From: Brenneria izbisi
GTDB taxonomy: Bacteria; Pseudomonadota; Gammaproteobacteria; Enterobacterales; Enterobacteriaceae
Assembly: GCF_025840185.1 (NCBI RefSeq)
Contig: NZ_JAMPJU010000004.1
Location: 234,068 to 298,067 of the forward strand
Reading direction: 5' to 3'
Length of the DNA: 64,000 nucleotides
The translations under genes were made by a program, and so were the position numbers. The notes beneath the pieces were generated by a model. It worked only from the letters and a program-made list of their open reading frames with translations, searched no databases and was not told the origin of the DNA. This document shows, piece after piece, positions 1-12,266 of this stretch (position 1 is the first letter of the stretch; each line of letters starts with the position of its first letter).

Positions 1-76
1 GCATTTCATGGGTAGCCAGCGCGGTAGGATGTCGTGGATGGCCGACGATACCAATACAATTAAACGGTTTATTCAT
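1..76 (-). CDS. nadK: NAD kinase, N-terminal fragment (cut by window edge)
   Basis: The reverse complement reads from an ATG at 76 into the window edge and gives 25 residues beginning [20 protein letters not shown], which matches the start of enterobacterial NAD kinase (ATP-dependent phosphorylation of NAD to NADP). The catalytic GGDG motif lies outside the window. It is divergent from grpE, the arrangement known in E. coli. The call rests on the N-terminus and this position. Confidence 0.9.
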   Translation of the reverse strand, partial: MNKPFNCIGIVGHPRHPTALATHEM

Positions 77-138
77 TGCTGTTATTATCCCAAGCGTGGT
101 GTGCCGACGGTCTGCGGGACCAATATGTGACTGGTTCC

Positions 139-166
139 CTTGAAACCCCGGTTTTGATCCCCATAA
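139..166 (+). promoter_or_regulatory. sigma-32 heat-shock promoter of grpE
   Basis: CTTGAAA (139-145) and CCCCATAA (159-166) are separated by 13 bases. This matches the sigma-32 consensus (CTTGAA, 13-15 bp, CCCCATNT) almost exactly. It lies about 40 bases upstream of the grpE start, as expected for a heat-shock gene. Confidence 0.88.
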
Positions 167-206
167 TAGCAACTAGCGAGATTAATGCTAAACCGCGGAG
201 AATTTC

Positions 207-797
207 ATGAGTAGTAAAGAACAGAACACGCCTGACGAGCAAGTCTTGGATCAAATGGATGCAGCAAAAGGGCCGCAGGAGGAAGTCGTGCCTGAGACGA
301 CAGCAGACGTAGCGGACCCGCGTGATGAGCGTATTGCGGAATTGGAAGCACAACTGAGCGAACTACAGCAGCGTGAACGCGATAGCGTACTGCGCGTCCG
401 TGCCGAAGCCGATAATATTCGTCGTCGTGCGGAGATGGACATTGAGAAAGCCCATAAATTCGCGGTGGAGAAATTCGCCAGCGAAATGCTGCCGGTGATT
501 GATAATCTTGAGCGTGCATTGGATATGGCGGACAAATCCAATGATGCGCTGGTATCAATGGTTGAAGGTGTTGAACTAACGCTGAAATCCCTGCTGGATG
601 CTGTGCACAAGTTTGGCATTGAAGTCATTGGGGACGTGAACGTGCCGTTCAACCCGGAAGTGCATCAGGCGATGACCATGCTGGAATCGACTGATCATCA
701 GCCTAACTATGTCATGATGGTGATGCAGAAAGGCTATACGCTCAATGGACGTCTGCTGCGTCCTGCTATGGTGGCCGTCTCCAAAGCGAAAGAGTAA
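207..797 (+). CDS. grpE: nucleotide exchange factor GrpE
   Basis: Co-chaperone that releases ADP from DnaK in the DnaK-DnaJ-GrpE cycle in the cytoplasm. The product is 196 aa, the usual length. It has an acidic disordered N-terminus (about 1-40), a long charged helix suited to the dimeric coiled coil (about 40-90), and a C-terminal beta domain ending in the conserved stretch with [14 protein letters not shown]. The ATG at 207 follows GCGGAG at a normal distance. It is a single gene behind a sigma-32 promoter and is closed by a hairpin terminator at 836-864. Confidence 0.97.
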   Translation: MSSKEQNTPDEQVLDQMDAAKGPQEEVVPETTADVADPRDERIAELEAQLSELQQRERDSVLRVRAEADNIRRRAEMDIEKAHKFAVEKFASEMLPVIDNLERALDMADKSNDALVSMVEGVELTLKSLLDAVHKFGIEVIGDVNVPFNPEVHQAMTMLESTDHQPNYVMMVMQKGYTLNGRLLRPAMVAVSKAKE

Positions 798-835
798 TTT
801 TTCTCGCGTTTCCTCAATTGCTTCACGTCATTATC

Positions 836-864
836 AACCCCATGCTTCAGGCGTGGGGTTTTTG
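836..864 (+). terminator. intrinsic terminator after grpE
   Basis: AACCCCATGC pairs with GCGTGGGGTT across a five-base loop (one G-T pair), followed by a T-run. It lies 39 bases past the grpE stop. Confidence 0.85.
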
Positions 865-970
865 TTTATATATTGTTAATATTTATTTGTTAAAAAAGGT
901 GTTTTTGATTTAGCGATGGCTCATCATCTTTAGCTATTGGAAGAATTGGTATTGTCACTCTAGATGCGCT

Positions 971-985
971 TGATAATCATTATCA
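971..985 (+). promoter_or_regulatory. Fur-type operator upstream of mntH
   Basis: TGATAAT-C-ATTATCA is a perfect 7-1-7 inverted repeat and matches the core Fur box. It lies 46 bases before the mntH start. mntH is known to be repressed by Fur as well as MntR in E. coli. No clear MntR palindrome was found here. Confidence 0.8.
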
Positions 986-1030
986 TTTGTGTGAGAGTGG
1001 ATAAAACAATAGCGTTAGAAGGGACATACT

Positions 1031-2269
1031 ATGCCGAATAGCCGTGTCGTCGGGTCAGTCAGTCGTACATCAAGAAAGGTCAAACTTTCTTTGATGGGGC
1101 CTGCGTTTATTGCGGCGATTGGGTACATTGATCCGGGTAACTTCGCCACCAATATCCAGTCTGGTGCGGCTTATGGCTATACCCTGCTGTGGGTGGTGGT
1201 GTGGGCCAACATCATGGCCATGCTGATTCAATTACTGTCCGCCAAACTTGGGATCGCAACCGGTAAAAATCTGGCTGAACTGATCCGCGATCGTTTTCCC
1301 CGGCCCGCAGTCTGGGCCTATTGGGTGCAGGCCGAGATTATCGCGATGGCAACCGATCTGGCTGAATTCATTGGCGCCGCCATTGGCTTCAAACTGTTGT
1401 TGGGCGTATCGTTGCTTGAAGGCGCTATCCTGACGGCTATCGCCACTCTGTTGATTTTAATGCTGCAAAAACGTGGGCAAAAGCCGCTGGAAATGGTGAT
1501 TGGCGGGTTGCTGTTGTTTGTGGCTGCGGCTTATATCGTTGAACTGGTTTTCTCTCGCCCTGAGTTATCCGCGCTGGCCAAGGGGATCGCCATCCCCAGC
1601 CTGCCGACGTCGGAGGCGGTGTTGCTGGCGGCGGGGGTGCTGGGCGCCACCATCATGCCGCATGTGATTTATCTGCATTCTTCTCTGACGCAACATGAGG
1701 GAAAACATACCCGCGCGGAGCGTTATGCGGCGACCAAGGTTGATGTCGCTGTCGCCATGACGATTGCCGGTTTTGTTAATCTGGCGATGATGGCGACGGC
1801 AGCGGCGGCCTTTCACTTTAGCGGTAATCAGGATATTGCCGATCTCGATCAGGCTTATCTGACGCTTGAACCCTTATTGGGACAAGCCGCCGCCACTATT
1901 TTCGGGCTAAGTCTGGTGGTGGCGGGATTGTCCTCGACGGTTGTCGGCACGCTGGCCGGGCAAGTGGTCATGCAGGGATTTGTACATTTCCATATTCCGT
2001 TGTGGGTGCGGCGGGTAGTCACGATGTTGCCATCGTTCATCGTTATTCTTTCTGGTATGGACCCGACCCGCGTGCTGGTCATGAGCCAGGTGGTGCTGAG
2101 TTTCGGTATTGCGCTGGCGCTGGTTCCGCTGCTGGCTTTTACCGGCGACCGGACGCTAATGGGCGAGATGGTGAACGGTAAATGGATTCAGCGTATTGGT
2201 AAGGTGATTGTTGTGCTGGTGGTTTCCCTGAATCTTTACCTGTTGCTCGGCAGCGTGCTTGACATATAG
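1031..2269 (+). CDS. mntH: Nramp proton-coupled manganese transporter MntH
   Basis: Inner-membrane importer of Mn(II), also Fe(II), driven by protons. At 412 aa it equals E. coli MntH in length and has about 11 hydrophobic segments. The metal-site motif in the first helix reads [11 protein letters not shown], and the second, in helix 6, reads [14 protein letters not shown]; both are intact. The ATG at 1031 follows a purine-rich AGAAGGGA. A Fur-type palindrome sits just upstream. nudK follows after 59 bases without an obvious terminator, so some read-through is possible. Confidence 0.97.
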   Translation: MPNSRVVGSVSRTSRKVKLSLMGPAFIAAIGYIDPGNFATNIQSGAAYGYTLLWVVVWANIMAMLIQLLSAKLGIATGKNLAELIRDRFPRPAVWAYWVQAEIIAMATDLAEFIGAAIGFKLLLGVSLLEGAILTAIATLLILMLQKRGQKPLEMVIGGLLLFVAAAYIVELVFSRPELSALAKGIAIPSLPTSEAVLLAAGVLGATIMPHVIYLHSSLTQHEGKHTRAERYAATKVDVAVAMTIAGFVNLAMMATAAAAFHFSGNQDIADLDQAYLTLEPLLGQAAATIFGLSLVVAGLSSTVVGTLAGQVVMQGFVHFHIPLWVRRVVTMLPSFIVILSGMDPTRVLVMSQVVLSFGIALALVPLLAFTGDRTLMGEMVNGKWIQRIGKVIVVLVVSLNLYLLLGSVLDI

Positions 2270-2328
2270 AAACGGACGGCGTTTTATCGGCCCATATTCT
2301 GAATATATTATTGTTGTGAGGGGGGGAG

Positions 2329-2907
2329 ATGTCATCGCCAATTACGCTCATTGAAAAGAAACTCCTGTCTGATCACTGGTTTATTCTGCATAAATATGTG
2401 TTTGATTTAAAAAGAAAGAATGGCGGCGTTATCCGTCAGATCCGTGAAGTGTATGACCGCGGCGATGGCGCGACCATCCTGTTGTACAACCGGGCGAAAG
2501 GAACGGTCGTGTTGACGCGACAGTTCCGCATTCCCACTTATGTCAACGGTAATGAGAGCGGTATGTTGTTGGAGGCCTGCGCCGGATTGCTGGATGATCA
2601 TTCGCCGGAAGAATGTATCCGCAACGAGGCGATAGAAGAGACGGGCTATGCGATTGCCAACGTCGAGAAGTTGTTTGAGGCTTATATGTCGCCCGGCGGC
2701 GTCACTGAGCGTTTGCACTTCTTCGCGGCAGAGTATGACGAATCGCTGCATGACAACGCGGGCGGCGGCGTTGAGGACGAAGATATCGAAGTGCTGGAAC
2801 TGCCGTTCACACAGGCAATGGCAATGATCAGCGATGGTCGGATCAAAGACGCCAAGACCATCATGTTGTTACAACATGCGCAAATTCAGGGATGGTTTGC
2901 AACGTAG
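2329..2907 (+). CDS. nudK: GDP-mannose pyrophosphatase NudK (Nudix hydrolase)
   Basis: Cytoplasmic Nudix hydrolase that cleaves GDP-mannose to GMP and mannose 1-phosphate. The 192-aa product matches E. coli NudK along its length. The Nudix box runs from about residue 86 ([20 protein letters not shown]) with the REUXEE core present as NEAIEETGY, where the usual Arg is Asn; E. coli has Lys at this spot. The acidic motif [16 protein letters not shown] is conserved. The ATG at 2329 is preceded by a strong GGGGGGA ribosome site. Confidence 0.93.
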   Translation: MSSPITLIEKKLLSDHWFILHKYVFDLKRKNGGVIRQIREVYDRGDGATILLYNRAKGTVVLTRQFRIPTYVNGNESGMLLEACAGLLDDHSPEECIRNEAIEETGYAIANVEKLFEAYMSPGGVTERLHFFAAEYDESLHDNAGGGVEDEDIEVLELPFTQAMAMISDGRIKDAKTIMLLQHAQIQGWFAT

Positions 2908-3139
2908 CGCGCCATCGAACCTGTTTTTCCATCACGCGCTCCAGCGCTTCGGCTTCCTGACATTACTGTTAAAAATGGCTTATTTTCTGAACAAAAAACC
3001 ATCAAATAAAATAACTATATTAATCAGTATTCACATCCGGTTTTTGTCATCCTTCATAGTTTCACAATTCTCAAACACTATACTGGGTAGTCTTGACCCT
3101 ACATTCATGACACAACAAAAACCGATAAAGGATTAAATG

Positions 3140-5419
3140 ATGGATGAGCAACTAAAGCAAAGCGCGCTTGATTTTCACCAGTATCCGGTTCCGGGGAAAA
3201 TTCAGGTTTCGCCAACCAAGCCTTTGGCGACCCAGCGCGATCTGGCGCTGGCCTACTCTCCTGGTGTGGCGGCACCCTGTCTGGAAATTGCTGAAGATCC
3301 GCTGGCGGCATATAAATATACCGCGCGCGGCAATCTGGTCGCGGTTATTTCCAACGGAACCGCGGTTCTCGGCCTCGGTAATATCGGCGCGCTGGCCGGT
3401 AAACCAGTGATGGAAGGCAAGGGCGTTCTGTTTAAAAAGTTCTCCGGTATCGACGTATTCGATATTGAAGTGGATGAGCTTGATCCAGACAAATTGATCG
3501 ACGTTATTGCGGCTCTGGAGCCGACGTTTGGCGGCATCAATCTGGAAGATATTAAAGCGCCGGAATGTTTCTATATTGAGAAGAAACTGCGCGAGCGTAT
3601 GAAGATCCCGGTGTTCCATGACGATCAGCACGGCACCGCCATCATCTGTACCGCCGCGGTGCTCAACGGGTTGCGGGTGGTGGAAAAGAATATCTCCGAT
3701 GTTCGTTTGGTGGTATCCGGGGCGGGGGCGGCGTCAATCGCCTGTCTGAACCTGTTGGTGGCGCTGGGACTTCAGAAGCACAACATCGTAGTTTGTGATT
3801 CTCGCGGCGTGATTTATCAGGGCCGTGATGAAAATATGGAAGAAACCAAAGCCGCCTATGCGATTCAGGATAATGGTGCCCGTAAGCTGGCGGACGTGAT
3901 CCCCGACGCCGATATCTTTCTCGGTTGCTCCGGCGCCGGCGTATTGACGCCGGATATGGTGAAGACCATGGCCCCGCGTCCGCTGATTTTGGCGTTGGCG
4001 AACCCGGAACCGGAAATCCTGCCGCCGCTGGCGAAAGAAGTTCGTCCCGATGCGATTATCTGCACCGGTCGTTCCGATTATCCGAATCAGGTGAATAACG
4101 TCCTGTGTTTCCCGTTCATCTTCCGGGGCGCGCTGGATGTGGGCGCGACCACCATTAATGAAGAGATGAAGCTGGCCTGCGTTCATGCTATCGCTGATCT
4201 GGCGCTGGCGGAGCAAAGCGAAGTGGTGGCCTCGGCCTATGGCGATCAGGATCTATCATTTGGCCCGGAATATCTGATCCCGAAACCGTTCGATCCACGT
4301 CTGATCATCAAGATTGCTCCGGCTGTCGCAAAAGCGGCGATGGAATCCGGGGTGGCGACGCGTCCGATTGAGGATTTCGATGCTTATATCGAAAAACTGA
4401 CGCAGTTTGTCTACAAAACCAACCTGTTTATGAAGCCGATTTTCTCTCAAGCGCGTCAGCAGCCCAAACGCGTGGTGTTTGCCGAGGGTGAGGATTCGCG
4501 CGTGCTGCATGCGACACAGGAACTGGTCACGCTGGGGCTGGCGTTCCCGATCCTGATCGGCCGTCCAAGCGTGATTGAGATGCGTTTGCAGAAACTGGGT
4601 TTGCAACTGACCATTGGCAAGGATTTCGACGTGGTCAACAATGAGTCCGATCCGCGTTTCAAGGAATACTGGAGTGAGTATTTCGAGATCATGAAGCGCC
4701 GCGGCGTGTCGCAGGAGCAAGCGCAACGTGCGGTGATCGGCAATCCGACGTTGATCGGCGCTATCATGGTGTTGCGCGGCGAAGCCGACGCATTGATTTG
4801 CGGAACCATCGGAACCTATGAAGAACATTTCGATGTAGTGGAGAAAGTCTTTGGCTACCGCGAAGGCGTCCATGTTGCCGGCGCGATGAATGCGTTGTTG
4901 TTGCCGAGCGGTAATACCTTTATCGCCGATACCTACGTCAACGCCGATCCAACACCGGAGCAACTGGCGGAAATCACTCTGATGGCGGCGGAAACCGTGC
5001 GTCGTTTCGGTATTGAACCTAAAGTGGCGTTGCTGTCTCATTCCAGTTTTGGCACATCTGACTCGTTGACGGCGCAGAAAATGCGCGCCACCCTGAGTTT
5101 GGTCAACAAGCTGGCGCCGGAACTGCAAATTGATGGCGAGATGCACGGCGACGCCGCGCTGGTGGAAGCGATCCGCCGCGAGCAAATGCCGGATAGCCCG
5201 CTGAAAGGTTCGGCCAACATTCTGATCATGCCGACGATGGAAGCGGCGCGAATCAGCTATAACCTGCTGCGTGTTTCCTCTTCCGAAGGGGTAACGGTGG
5301 GGCCGGTACTGATGGGCGTAGCCAAACCGGTACACATCCTGACGCCGATCGCATCAGTACGCCGTATCATCAACATGGTGGCGCTGGCGGTAGTGGAAGC
5401 GCAAACACAACCGCTATAA
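3140..5419 (+). CDS. maeB: NADP-dependent malic enzyme MaeB
   Basis: Oxidatively decarboxylates malate to pyruvate, producing NADPH. The N-terminal half (about 1-430) is the malic enzyme: it has the substrate region [11 protein letters not shown], the Rossmann motif [16 protein letters not shown], and [10 protein letters not shown]. The C-terminal half (about 430-759) is a phosphotransacetylase-like domain without known catalysis, used for acetyl-CoA control. Two ATGs stand in tandem at 3137 and 3140. The second is seven bases from AAAGGA and gives 759 aa, the usual length, so it is preferred. A strong terminator follows at 5448. Confidence 0.96.
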   Translation: MDEQLKQSALDFHQYPVPGKIQVSPTKPLATQRDLALAYSPGVAAPCLEIAEDPLAAYKYTARGNLVAVISNGTAVLGLGNIGALAGKPVMEGKGVLFKKFSGIDVFDIEVDELDPDKLIDVIAALEPTFGGINLEDIKAPECFYIEKKLRERMKIPVFHDDQHGTAIICTAAVLNGLRVVEKNISDVRLVVSGAGAASIACLNLLVALGLQKHNIVVCDSRGVIYQGRDENMEETKAAYAIQDNGARKLADVIPDADIFLGCSGAGVLTPDMVKTMAPRPLILALANPEPEILPPLAKEVRPDAIICTGRSDYPNQVNNVLCFPFIFRGALDVGATTINEEMKLACVHAIADLALAEQSEVVASAYGDQDLSFGPEYLIPKPFDPRLIIKIAPAVAKAAMESGVATRPIEDFDAYIEKLTQFVYKTNLFMKPIFSQARQQPKRVVFAEGEDSRVLHATQELVTLGLAFPILIGRPSVIEMRLQKLGLQLTIGKDFDVVNNESDPRFKEYWSEYFEIMKRRGVSQEQAQRAVIGNPTLIGAIMVLRGEADALICGTIGTYEEHFDVVEKVFGYREGVHVAGAMNALLLPSGNTFIADTYVNADPTPEQLAEITLMAAETVRRFGIEPKVALLSHSSFGTSDSLTAQKMRATLSLVNKLAPELQIDGEMHGDAALVEAIRREQMPDSPLKGSANILIMPTMEAARISYNLLRVSSSEGVTVGPVLMGVAKPVHILTPIASVRRIINMVALAVVEAQTQPL

Positions 5420-5447
5420 TGTGCTGCCAACCATAACGTCATCTCTG

Positions 5448-5474
5448 GCCCGGCTAACTCGCCGGGCTTTTTTT
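5448..5474 (+). terminator. intrinsic terminator after maeB
   Basis: GCCCGGC (5448-5454), a six-base loop, GCCGGGC (5461-5467), then seven T residues. It overlaps the stop codon of the convergent yaiI gene, so it mainly serves maeB. Confidence 0.9.
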
Positions 5475-5912
5475 ATGCCGCAACCATTTGTCCAACTCAT
5501 TGGCAAACTGCTGTCGGTCCCGCTGATTCAGGGCATTCGGGCCGCCGGTTTGTACCCCGCTGGCGCGCATCGTATCCATGAAGTCCCGCATATTCAGCCG
5601 CTCACGAATAGTATCGGGCGTATAGCGCTCACCACGGGGATTTAACGCGACACCCCCTTTTTCGATCACGTCGGCGGCCAGCGGAATATCGCTGGTGACC
5701 ACTAAATCGCCGGCTGCAACGCGCCGTACAATTTCGTTATCGGCGACATCGAATCCGGCTGAAACGCGCAGCGTGCGAATAAAACGTGACGGCGGGACTT
5801 TCAGCGATTGATTGGCGACCAGCGTGGTCAGCGTCGCTGTACGCTCCGCCGCGCGATACAGCACGTCTTTGATGACATTGGGACAAGCGTCGGCATCCAC
5901 CCAGATTTGCAT
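5454..5912 (-). CDS. yaiI: UPF0178 family protein YaiI
   Basis: Conserved cytoplasmic protein of the YaiI/YqxD family, PIN-like in fold but with no established reaction. The 152-aa product matches the E. coli protein from [20 protein letters not shown] through [16 protein letters not shown] to the C-terminus. It begins five bases after the hemF stop, so the two genes form one transcript here. Function cannot be named from sequence. Confidence 0.93.
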   Translation of the reverse strand: MQIWVDADACPNVIKDVLYRAAERTATLTTLVANQSLKVPPSRFIRTLRVSAGFDVADNEIVRRVAAGDLVVTSDIPLAADVIEKGGVALNPRGERYTPDTIRERLNMRDFMDTMRASGVQTGGPNALNQRDRQQFANELDKWLRHKKSPAS

Positions 5913-5917
5913 AGGTA

Positions 5918-6865
<948 letters not shown>

Positions 6866-7043
6866 TTATCCGGCGCAAGGTGAGGCAATAAATGCGGTCA
6901 GTATAACGATTATTGCCGCGCAATAAAGACAGCCGCGGCGCCAGCCCCGGATTATCTCTTGCTGGTGAGCCGCAATTTGAGATTGCGTCTGACAAAAATC
7001 ACGCGATAATCAGAACAGGCCTAATTACAAGGTGGCAAACGCG

Positions 7044-7469
7044 ATGGAAATCCGCATATTCAGGCAAGATGATTTTGAGGAAGTGATCACTCTTTGGGAA
7101 CGTTGTGATCTATTGCGCCCATGGAACGATCCTGAGATGGATATTGAACGTAAGCTGAATCATGATCCCGATCTGTTTCTGGTTGCCGAAGTGAGCGGTG
7201 AAGTGGTGGGTTCGGTGATGGGCGGATACGACGGACATCGCGGCGCCGCGTATTATCTGGGCGTACACCCGGATTATCGGGGACGCGGCATTGCCAATGC
7301 GCTGATCAGCCGGTTGGAGAAAAAGCTTATCGCACGCGGTTGTCCCAAGATCCATCTGATGGTGCGCGAAGATAACGATGCGGTGATCGGCATGTATGAA
7401 AAGCTGGACTACGAAATCGTCGATTGCGTAACGCTGGGAAAACGGCTGATTGAGGATCAGGAGTATTGA
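7044..7469 (+). CDS. ypeA: GNAT acetyltransferase YpeA
   Basis: Small acetyltransferase of the GNAT fold, close to E. coli YpeA; its natural substrate is not established. The acetyl-CoA loop is [14 protein letters not shown], followed by the conserved [20 protein letters not shown] at 7032 in the same frame would add four residues, but the ATG at 7044 lies nine bases after AAGGTGG and gives 141 aa, identical to E. coli in length. The gene is divergent from hemF. Confidence 0.92.
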   Translation: MEIRIFRQDDFEEVITLWERCDLLRPWNDPEMDIERKLNHDPDLFLVAEVSGEVVGSVMGGYDGHRGAAYYLGVHPDYRGRGIANALISRLEKKLIARGCPKIHLMVREDNDAVIGMYEKLDYEIVDCVTLGKRLIEDQEY

Positions 7470-7696
7470 AGCGTACTGGCTTCTCCCATGTTGCGATAAT
7501 CGCTTTTCGCCGTCATGTTCTAGCACCGTTGTTTGATCTGTATAGGGGAGAACCAACGGATCGAGCAGTTTTCTCTGTGGTTTTATCCTTGTCATTCTTA
7601 TCGCGATTATCCTATTTTTACGGCACTTTCCGTTGATCTCACACTCAAATTCCCATTCTGTTAAGGTGAGCCGTTCAATCTTGAGGAGTACATGTC

Positions 7697-8284
7697 ATGA
7701 ATTTTCGCCCGCTATTGCTGGTGTTGCCGCTGTTGCTGACCGGATGCGGCACATTATCCAATTTCTCCTGGTCCAGTCTGTCGCCGTTTAACTGGTTCGG
7801 CGGCGCGTTGCAGGTATCCGATACTGGCGTCGGCGGTATCAATGCCGGGACGCCGCTGGCGGAAAGCGCGTTGCAAAGCGCGCTGAATGGCGATTATCAA
7901 CTGCGCAGCGGTATGGGGATGTCTAACGGTCAACTGATTGCCTTTTATCAGGCGCTGGATGGCGAAAACGTGAAGCTGGTGATTAGCGGCCAGCCTAAAG
8001 GCAGCGTTAAGAAAGTCGAGGTGATGGACGCGGCGATCGACAGCGTATGGGGCGTGAAGATTGGGGATGCTTTCAGCGACGCCTACAGCAAAGCATTTGA
8101 CGCCTGCCAGTTGGGACAAGGGGAGGATGCGCAAAGCGTGGAATGCGCCGCACCGCAGAGTAAATACGTCAGCTACCTGTATTCCGGCAAATGGAGTGGA
8201 CCGGAAGGTTTAATGCCCTCTGACGATATTCTCAAAACATGGCGGGTAAGCAAAATCGTCTGGCATGCGCAGGCCAGAAATTAA
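7697..8284 (+). CDS. yfeY: lipoprotein YfeY
   Basis: Predicted lipoprotein. The N-terminal signal ends in the lipobox LLTG-C at residues 14-17, and residue 18 is not Asp, so outer-membrane sorting is expected. The 195-aa product keeps the [13 protein letters not shown] and [20 protein letters not shown] blocks of E. coli YfeY, a sigma-E-dependent protein of unknown role. The GAGGAG ribosome site precedes the ATG at 7697. No clear sigma-E promoter was found in the 227 bases upstream. Confidence 0.88.
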   Translation: MNFRPLLLVLPLLLTGCGTLSNFSWSSLSPFNWFGGALQVSDTGVGGINAGTPLAESALQSALNGDYQLRSGMGMSNGQLIAFYQALDGENVKLVISGQPKGSVKKVEVMDAAIDSVWGVKIGDAFSDAYSKAFDACQLGQGEDAQSVECAAPQSKYVSYLYSGKWSGPEGLMPSDDILKTWRVSKIVWHAQARN

Positions 8285-8414
8285 TTTTGTTCTCAGGCAA
8301 AGTAAAAATCCGATTGCTTCCGGTATGATAACCGCACTGCGTCTGCATTTGTGCCACAGTGACCGCATGAAAAATAACAACAAGAGAAGCATTCGATATA
8401 TTGAGGGAGCAGAA

Positions 8415-9314
8415 ATGACACTAGTTCAAAGCGGCATTTTGCCGGAGCACCGCCGTTTTGCCATTTTTATGGAAACTATGGTGCAAGGGGAGTTTGACGC
8501 CATTCGGCAAGGATGCAAAAAGTTTTGTCAGGCGTTGTCAGATCTGCAACAACAGTTTCCTGATGCGGGATTAGGGGGCGTGTTGGCGTTTGGCAACGAT
8601 ATCTGGCGCGAACTGGATTGCCAAAACAGCGCATCCGAGCTTAAGCCTTTCACCCCATTGGGTAAGGGATTGGCGCCGGCAACCCAGCGCGATTTGCTGA
8701 TTCATATCCAGTCACAGCGCCATGACGTCAATTTCAGTCTGGCGCAGTCCGCGCTGGCAGCGTTTGGCAATGCCATTCGTGTCGAAGAGGAAACGCATGG
8801 TTTTCGCGCAGTGGAAGATCGTGATTTGAGCGGCTTTGTCGATGGTACGGAAAACCCGCAGGGTGAGGCGCGTCAGGCGGTGGCGATTATTCCTGCGGAT
8901 CAGCCCGATGCCGGCGGCAGCTATGTCTTTGTACAACGCTGGGAACATAATCTGAAACAGTTACAACGGATTAGCGTTGAGCAGCAGGAACAGATGATTG
9001 GCCGGACGAAACAGAATAATGAAGAGATTGACGCCGCTCAGCGTCCTGTCACTTCACATCTCAGCCGGGTCGATTTGAAAGAAGACGGGAAAGGGCTGAA
9101 AATCCTGCGTCAAAGCCTGCCTTATGGCACCGCCAGCGGTAAACATGGGTTGTACTTCATTGCTTACTGCGCGCGCTTGCACAACATTGAGCAGCAATTG
9201 CTGAGTATGTTTGGCGAGCGGGATGGCAAGCGTGACGATATGCTGCGTTTTACCCGCGCCGTGAGCGGCAGCTATTTCTTTGCGCCTTCCCTGAGCCGTC
9301 TGCTGACGTTGTAA
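8415..9314 (+). CDS. yfeX: Dyp-type haem peroxidase YfeX
   Basis: Haem-binding peroxidase of the DyP family; E. coli YfeX oxidises porphyrinogens and has a debated role in haem use. The ATG at 8415, after GAGGGAGCAG, gives 299 aa, equal to E. coli. The distal haem motif GFVDGTENP and the proximal His in [17 protein letters not shown] are present, with the C-terminal motif [18 protein letters not shown]. It has no signal peptide and is cytoplasmic. It follows yfeY by 130 bases. Confidence 0.95.
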   Translation: MTLVQSGILPEHRRFAIFMETMVQGEFDAIRQGCKKFCQALSDLQQQFPDAGLGGVLAFGNDIWRELDCQNSASELKPFTPLGKGLAPATQRDLLIHIQSQRHDVNFSLAQSALAAFGNAIRVEEETHGFRAVEDRDLSGFVDGTENPQGEARQAVAIIPADQPDAGGSYVFVQRWEHNLKQLQRISVEQQEQMIGRTKQNNEEIDAAQRPVTSHLSRVDLKEDGKGLKILRQSLPYGTASGKHGLYFIAYCARLHNIEQQLLSMFGERDGKRDDMLRFTRAVSGSYFFAPSLSRLLTL

Positions 9315-9332
9315 TTCATGCTGTGTTTTCCT

Positions 9333-9353
9333 GATGCCTGTTCCGCAGGCATC
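9333..9353 (+). terminator. hairpin between yfeX and cysM
   Basis: GATGCCTG and CAGGCATC form a perfect 8-bp stem with a five-base loop. Only a short T-run follows (GTTTTG), so it could be a weak terminator or a processing site between the two genes. Confidence 0.45.
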
Positions 9354-9376
9354 GGACGTTTTGCAGGAATCCATTC

Positions 9377-10258
9377 GTGACCACGCTTGAGCATTATATT
9401 GGTAATACCCCGCTGGTGAAGTTGCAGCGTTTGACGCAGGGGTTGGACAGTGAAATCTGGCTAAAGCTGGAAGGTAATAACCCGGCGGGATCGGTTAAGG
9501 ATCGCGCGGTGCTTGCCATGATCGAACAGGCGGAAAAACGCGGCGAGATTAAGCCTGGCGATCGGCTGATTGAAGCGACGAGCGGCAATACCGGTATCGC
9601 GTTGGCGATGATTGCGGCGGTAAAAGGTTATCGCCTGCGTTTACTGATGCCGGAAAATATGAGCTATGAACGTCAGGCCGCGATGCGCGCTTATGGCGCG
9701 CAACTGGTGCTGGTAAGCCGACAGGCGGGGATGGAAGGGGCGCGTGATTTGGCTGGGAAAATGGTGCGCTCAGGGGAAGGCAAAACCCTCGATCAGTTTA
9801 ATAATCAGGACAATGCGCTGGCGCACTTTCTCACCACCGGCCCGGAAATTTGGCAACAGACCGCGGGTAAGCTGACGCATTTTGTCTCTAGTATGGGCAC
9901 CACCGGCACGATTTCCGGCGTCAGCCGCTATCTGAAGCAGCAAAATCAGGCAATTTGCACCGTTGGGCTGCAACCTGCGCCGGGGAGCCATATCCCCGGC
10001 ATCCGCCGCTGGGCGGCAGGCTATCTGCCAGGGATTTTCCGCGCCGATCTTGTCGATCGCATCATGGATATTTCACAGTCGCAGGCGGAAAACACGCTGC
10101 GTCAGCTTGCCCGACAGGAAGGTATTTTCTGCGGCGTCAGTACGGGCGGGGCTGTATTCGGCGCATTATGTCTGGCGGCGGAATATCCCGGCAGTATGAT
10201 CGTGGCAATCGCCTGTGATCGCGGCGATCGTTATTTATCCACCGGTGTTTTTGACTAA
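9377..10258 (+). CDS. cysM: cysteine synthase B (O-acetylserine sulfhydrylase) CysM
   Basis: PLP enzyme making cysteine from O-acetylserine; CysM can use thiosulfate to form S-sulfocysteine. The PLP lysine is Lys41 in NNPAGSVKDRA; the phosphate loop [10 protein letters not shown] and the CysM-type SSMGTTGTISG are present. It starts with GTG after CAGGAA and is 293 aa, about ten residues shorter at the C-terminus than E. coli CysM. The cysPUWA transporter genes that normally precede cysM are absent; yfeX lies directly upstream. Confidence 0.93.
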   Translation: MTTLEHYIGNTPLVKLQRLTQGLDSEIWLKLEGNNPAGSVKDRAVLAMIEQAEKRGEIKPGDRLIEATSGNTGIALAMIAAVKGYRLRLLMPENMSYERQAAMRAYGAQLVLVSRQAGMEGARDLAGKMVRSGEGKTLDQFNNQDNALAHFLTTGPEIWQQTAGKLTHFVSSMGTTGTISGVSRYLKQQNQAICTVGLQPAPGSHIPGIRRWAAGYLPGIFRADLVDRIMDISQSQAENTLRQLARQEGIFCGVSTGGAVFGALCLAAEYPGSMIVAIACDRGDRYLSTGVFD

Positions 10259-10310
10259 ACCGCCTGTGCCCCTGAAGCGTGTTGTCGCGGCATTCAGGGA
10301 CGATAGACGG

Positions 10311-12263
10311 TTATTCCCGTTCCAGCGCGTGAATGGGCTCCATGCGTGCGGCGTGACGGGCGGGAAAGAAGCCAAAGATAACGCCAATCAGACTGGAACA
10401 CAGGAAAGCGGCAACAATGGATGAACTGGAATAGACCATTGAGAAGCTACTGCTGAATTGACCGAATATCACGCCGATAGCCAGAGAAAGCGCTACCCCC
10501 AATACGCCGCCAAACAGACAAACCAGTACGGCTTCGATAAGAAACTGCTGCATGATATCGCTGGTGCGGGCGCCGACCGCCATACGTACCCCGATTTCCC
10601 TGGTGCGTTCAGTGACCGAAACCAGCATGATGTTCATTACGCCAATCCCGCCAACAAGCAGGGAAATCAACGCGATCATGGAAATAAGCAACGTCAAGGT
10701 GGTGGTGGTTTTCTCAATCATCTGACGAATGCTGTCGGTATTCATGACAAAGAAATCTTTTGTGCCGTGCCGTTGCGTCAGCAGTTGGGTAATGCCTTGT
10801 TCCGCCACGCTCATATCGATATTGTCTTTAACCCGAATGGTAATGCTCTTGAGGTAGGATTGTCCGACCATACGTTTCATTACGGTGGTATAAGGCACCC
10901 AGACATTCAAATTTTCATCACTGCCGAATCCGCTCTGACTCTTACTGACTACACCGATAATCCGGCAGGGAAGCGATCCCAGTAAAATGATCTTGCCAAT
11001 GGGATCCTCGCCATGCGGAAAAAGTTTATTGCGGGTATTTTCATCAATCACGGCATCCTGTGTCAGATTGTCAATGCTGCTGAGAGGAAATGTGATGCCG
11101 CGGCTGACCGTATAACCCCGCACGGTAAAGAACTGCTCGCCTACGCCGGAAACACTCGCTGTTAACGCATTATTGCCGTAACGGAGCGTAACGCTGGTTG
11201 AAATGGATGGCGTGACGCTGTGGACATAAGGCTGTTGCGACAAAGGTAAAATATCGCTGGCGCGCAAGGTTTGAATGGCGCTGGCGTTGATATCGCCAAA
11301 ATCCTTGCCGGGGAAAATTTCCAACGTACTGGTGCCCATCGCGTTGATATCGGCGAGCACCCGTTCCTGAGAGCCTTTGCCTAGCGCGACGACTGAGACG
11401 ACCGAGGCGATGCCAATGATGATGCCCAGCATGGTCAGAAAGGTTCGCATCCGTTGGGCGTTCATGGCCAGCAATGCCATTTTGAAGGCATCGAAGAAGC
11501 GATCCTTAAGTTGATTCAGCGCGGAAGTGGCGGGCTGCGTGGCGGCCTCCTGTAATGGAGGCGGGGGCATCGCGGGTTTTGTCTGGCGATCGGCGATAAT
11601 CTCCCCGTCGCGCAGTTCAATGATCCGCTGAGCGTGCTCGGCAATTTGCATGTCGTGGGTGACGATAATGACCGTATTGCCTTGCGCATGTAGATCGCCC
11701 AGTATGTTGAGCACGTCATTGCCGCTTTGTGTATCCAGTGCGCCGGTTGGTTCATCCGCCAAAATGACGCCGCCGCCATTCATCAATGCCCGCGCGATAC
11801 TGACTCGTTGTTGTTGACCGCCCGACAACTGGTTTGGGCGGTAATTCAGGCGATGTTCCAGCCCCAGACGAACCAGTAATTCCGCGGCTCGTTGACGGCG
11901 CGCCCCACGATCTTTGCCGGCATAAATCGCCGGTACTTCGACATTGCCTTGTGCGCTCAGATCGCTCAGCAAGTGATAGCGCTGAAAAATAAAACCGAAA
12001 TGTTCACGGCGCAGTTCAGCCAGTTGATCATTATTCAGTTGCGCCACCGGGCGTCCGGCGACCCGGTAATCACCTGCCGACGCTTTATCCAGACATCCCA
12101 GAATGTTCATCAGCGTGGATTTCCCCGAACCTGATGCGCCGACGATCGCGACCATTTCCCCTTGATTGATCGTCAGGTTGATGTTTTTCAATACAGTGAC
12201 GTCTTGTTCGCCGCTGGCGAAGCGCCGGGCGATATCGGTCAACTGGAGTAATGGCGTAGACAT
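10311..12263 (-). CDS. macB: macrolide/peptide efflux ABC transporter MacB
   Basis: Inner-membrane ABC component of the MacA-MacB-TolC pump, which exports macrolides, enterotoxin or haem-type substrates. The N-terminal ATPase (about 1-230) has Walker [10 protein letters not shown], signature LSGGQQQR and Walker [14 protein letters not shown] first membrane helix near 270 precedes a large periplasmic domain (about 300-520), and three C-terminal helices include [20 protein letters not shown]. At 650 aa it matches the family. It starts three bases after the macA stop. Confidence 0.96.
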   Translation of the reverse strand: MSTPLLQLTDIARRFASGEQDVTVLKNINLTINQGEMVAIVGASGSGKSTLMNILGCLDKASAGDYRVAGRPVAQLNNDQLAELRREHFGFIFQRYHLLSDLSAQGNVEVPAIYAGKDRGARRQRAAELLVRLGLEHRLNYRPNQLSGGQQQRVSIARALMNGGGVILADEPTGALDTQSGNDVLNILGDLHAQGNTVIIVTHDMQIAEHAQRIIELRDGEIIADRQTKPAMPPPPLQEAATQPATSALNQLKDRFFDAFKMALLAMNAQRMRTFLTMLGIIIGIASVVSVVALGKGSQERVLADINAMGTSTLEIFPGKDFGDINASAIQTLRASDILPLSQQPYVHSVTPSISTSVTLRYGNNALTASVSGVGEQFFTVRGYTVSRGITFPLSSIDNLTQDAVIDENTRNKLFPHGEDPIGKIILLGSLPCRIIGVVSKSQSGFGSDENLNVWVPYTTVMKRMVGQSYLKSITIRVKDNIDMSVAEQGITQLLTQRHGTKDFFVMNTDSIRQMIEKTTTTLTLLISMIALISLLVGGIGVMNIMLVSVTERTREIGVRMAVGARTSDIMQQFLIEAVLVCLFGGVLGVALSLAIGVIFGQFSSSFSMVYSSSSIVAAFLCSSLIGVIFGFFPARHAARMEPIHALERE

Positions 12264-12266
12264 GCG

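Noticed and set aside
4256..5335. 359-codon frame antisense to maeB
   Set aside because: It lies wholly inside a confidently assigned gene, has no ribosome site and a His/Arg/Gln-rich product typical of an antisense shadow.
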